The notes beneath the pieces were generated by a model. That model ran no database searches and had not been told where the DNA came from. It worked only from the letters and a program-made list of their open reading frames with translations. Shown one piece after another: positions 4,635 to 5,628 of a DNA stretch of 5,628 bases (within the stretch, counting starts at the first letter, position 1; each line of letters starts with the position of its first letter). Source of the DNA: an uncultured archaeon (GTDB taxonomy: Archaea > Micrarchaeota > Micrarchaeia > Micrarchaeales > CABMGC01); contig CABMGC010000010.1 in assembly GCA_902385515.1 (NCBI GenBank), forward strand, positions 1 to 5,628. Direction: 5' to 3'. A program made the position numbers and the translations under genes.

Positions 4635-5628
4635 ATGAAAATACTTCAGTTGGACGTGGATAACATAACCTACGAGCTCGTGAAGCCCGAGGCAAGGGTG
4701 CACGAGGAGAGCGAGGAGAAGCGGATGTCTGTGGACGATGCGATCGCCATACTGGTGAGCGTGGAGAAGGAAGACGACGATGCGACCGCCAAGAAGGCCA
4801 TCGACGATGTCGCGTCATTCATGAAAAAACAGGGCAGGAAGAAGCTAGTCATATATCCGTTCGCTCATCTGAGCAAGAACCTCGCGGCGCCGGACGAGGC
4901 GCTGAAGATACTGGAACTCATGTCGAAGGACACACCCAAGGATGCAGAGGTAAAGAGGGCGCCTTTCGGCTGGAACAAGAAGCTGAGCCTCGCGATCAAG
5001 GGCCATCCGCTTGCGGAACAGTCGAGGAGCTACGGCGCGGGCGGGGCGGTCGTCAGGAATGACGCCGCACAAAAGGAGGCAAGGCCTCTCGTGCTAAACA
5101 CCGCGCTAGTGCGGAAGAGCGACTGGTCGGGCCTGCCCGACAACGACCACCGATCCATCGGCGAGCGGCAGGAGCTGTACAGCTTCCAGGAAGTGTCGCC
5201 CGCCATGGTGTACTGGCATCCACACGGCCAGACGATCTACCGCGAGCTGGTAAAGTTCTTGAGGGAGAAGGAGGACGAGTACGATTACGAGGAAATAAGC
5301 ACCCCTGCAATAGCGAACCTCGCGCTATGGAAGGTCAGCGGGCACCTGGAGCATTACAAGGAAGACATGTTCATGTTCGAGTCGGCATTCGGCAACGTCG
5401 GCCTCAAGCCGATGAACTGCCCGTCCACAATACTCATATTCAAGTCCAAGAAGTGGAGCTACAGGGACCTTCCTTTCAGGACCGCTACTTTCGACAAGAT
5501 ATTCAGGAGCGAGCTCAGCGGCGTTGCCTCTGGCCTTTTCAGGGTCAAGGAGTTCGCGCAGGACGACGGCCACATATTCGTGCGCGAGGACCAGGTCGAG
5601 AAAGAGATAACCTCCGTTCTTAGGATGG
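4635..5628 (+). CDS. thrS: Threonyl-tRNA synthetase with archaeal editing domain, 5' part (331 codons, runs off the edge)
   Basis: ThrRS charges tRNA-Thr with threonine and, through its editing domain, removes mischarged serine. Residues 1 to about 140 are the archaeal DTD-like editing domain: YPFAHLS (74-80), RAPFGWNKK (108-116) and KGHPLAEQSR (122-131). His78, Lys115 and Glu128 match the Pyrococcus abyssi His83, Lys121 and Glu134; the Tyr120 position is Asn114. After a linker with DHRSIGERQELYSFQ (171-185) comes the class II core: WHPHG (194-198), LWKVSGH (231-237), KPMNCP (258-263), SYRDLPFR (275-282), motif 2 IFRSELSG (289-296) and RVKEFAQDDGHIF (303-315). Cys262, Arg291, His313 and His237 line up with E. 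coli Cys334, Arg363, His385 and His309 at one constant offset of 72, so the zinc ligands seen so far are present and this stretch has no net indel. The third zinc ligand, motif 3 and the anticodon domain lie beyond the window. This core is closer to the bacterial type than to the usual euryarchaeal one. Confidence 0.95.
   Translation, partial: MKILQLDVDNITYELVKPEARVHEESEEKRMSVDDAIAILVSVEKEDDDATAKKAIDDVASFMKKQGRKKLVIYPFAHLSKNLAAPDEALKILELMSKDTPKDAEVKRAPFGWNKKLSLAIKGHPLAEQSRSYGAGGAVVRNDAAQKEARPLVLNTALVRKSDWSGLPDNDHRSIGERQELYSFQEVSPAMVYWHPHGQTIYRELVKFLREKEDEYDYEEISTPAIANLALWKVSGHLEHYKEDMFMFESAFGNVGLKPMNCPSTILIFKSKKWSYRDLPFRTATFDKIFRSELSGVASGLFRVKEFAQDDGHIFVREDQVEKEITSVLRM

Overview
The window comes from an archaeal chromosome. 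The evidence is a Hel308-type Ski2-like helicase, an archaeal SepF, an archaeal-type TrmJ, a threonyl-tRNA synthetase carrying the archaea-specific DTD-like editing domain, and TATA boxes about 26-30 bases before start codons with very short leaders. Codon use is moderately GC-rich with frequent ATA and AGG. A small-genome DPANN-type lineage such as Micrarchaeota is a guess that fits the bacterial-like synthetase core and mixed gene order, but nothing here proves it.

Layout from left to right: (1) the 3' part of a SPOUT tRNA 2'-O-methyltransferase of the TrmJ family, + strand, cut by the window edge; (2) sepF on the minus strand, ending only 5 bases from trmJ, with its own strong TATA box; (3) a 163-base intergenic stretch holding a perfect 16-bp palindrome and a second inverted repeat; (4) a full-length hel308 on the minus strand with its own TATA box and almost no leader; (5) a GT4-family glycosyltransferase on the minus strand, 44 bases upstream of hel308; (6) a 224-base divergent intergenic region with AT-rich promoter-like sites, a possible folded RNA and a tiny Thr-containing upstream reading frame; (7) the first 331 codons of thrS on the + strand, running off the right edge.

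The genes are mostly housekeeping and do not form one pathway: tRNA modification (TrmJ) and tRNA charging (ThrRS), cell division (SepF, membrane anchor for FtsZ), replication-fork repair (Hel308), and surface glycan or glycolipid synthesis (GT4). Each gene on the minus strand appears to have its own promoter, so this looks like a string of single genes rather than an operon. No mobile element, CRISPR array, defence system, rRNA or tRNA gene was seen. The most interesting points are the mixed architecture of ThrRS (archaeal editing domain joined to a bacterial-like catalytic core, with one editing-pocket residue changed) and the thrS leader region.
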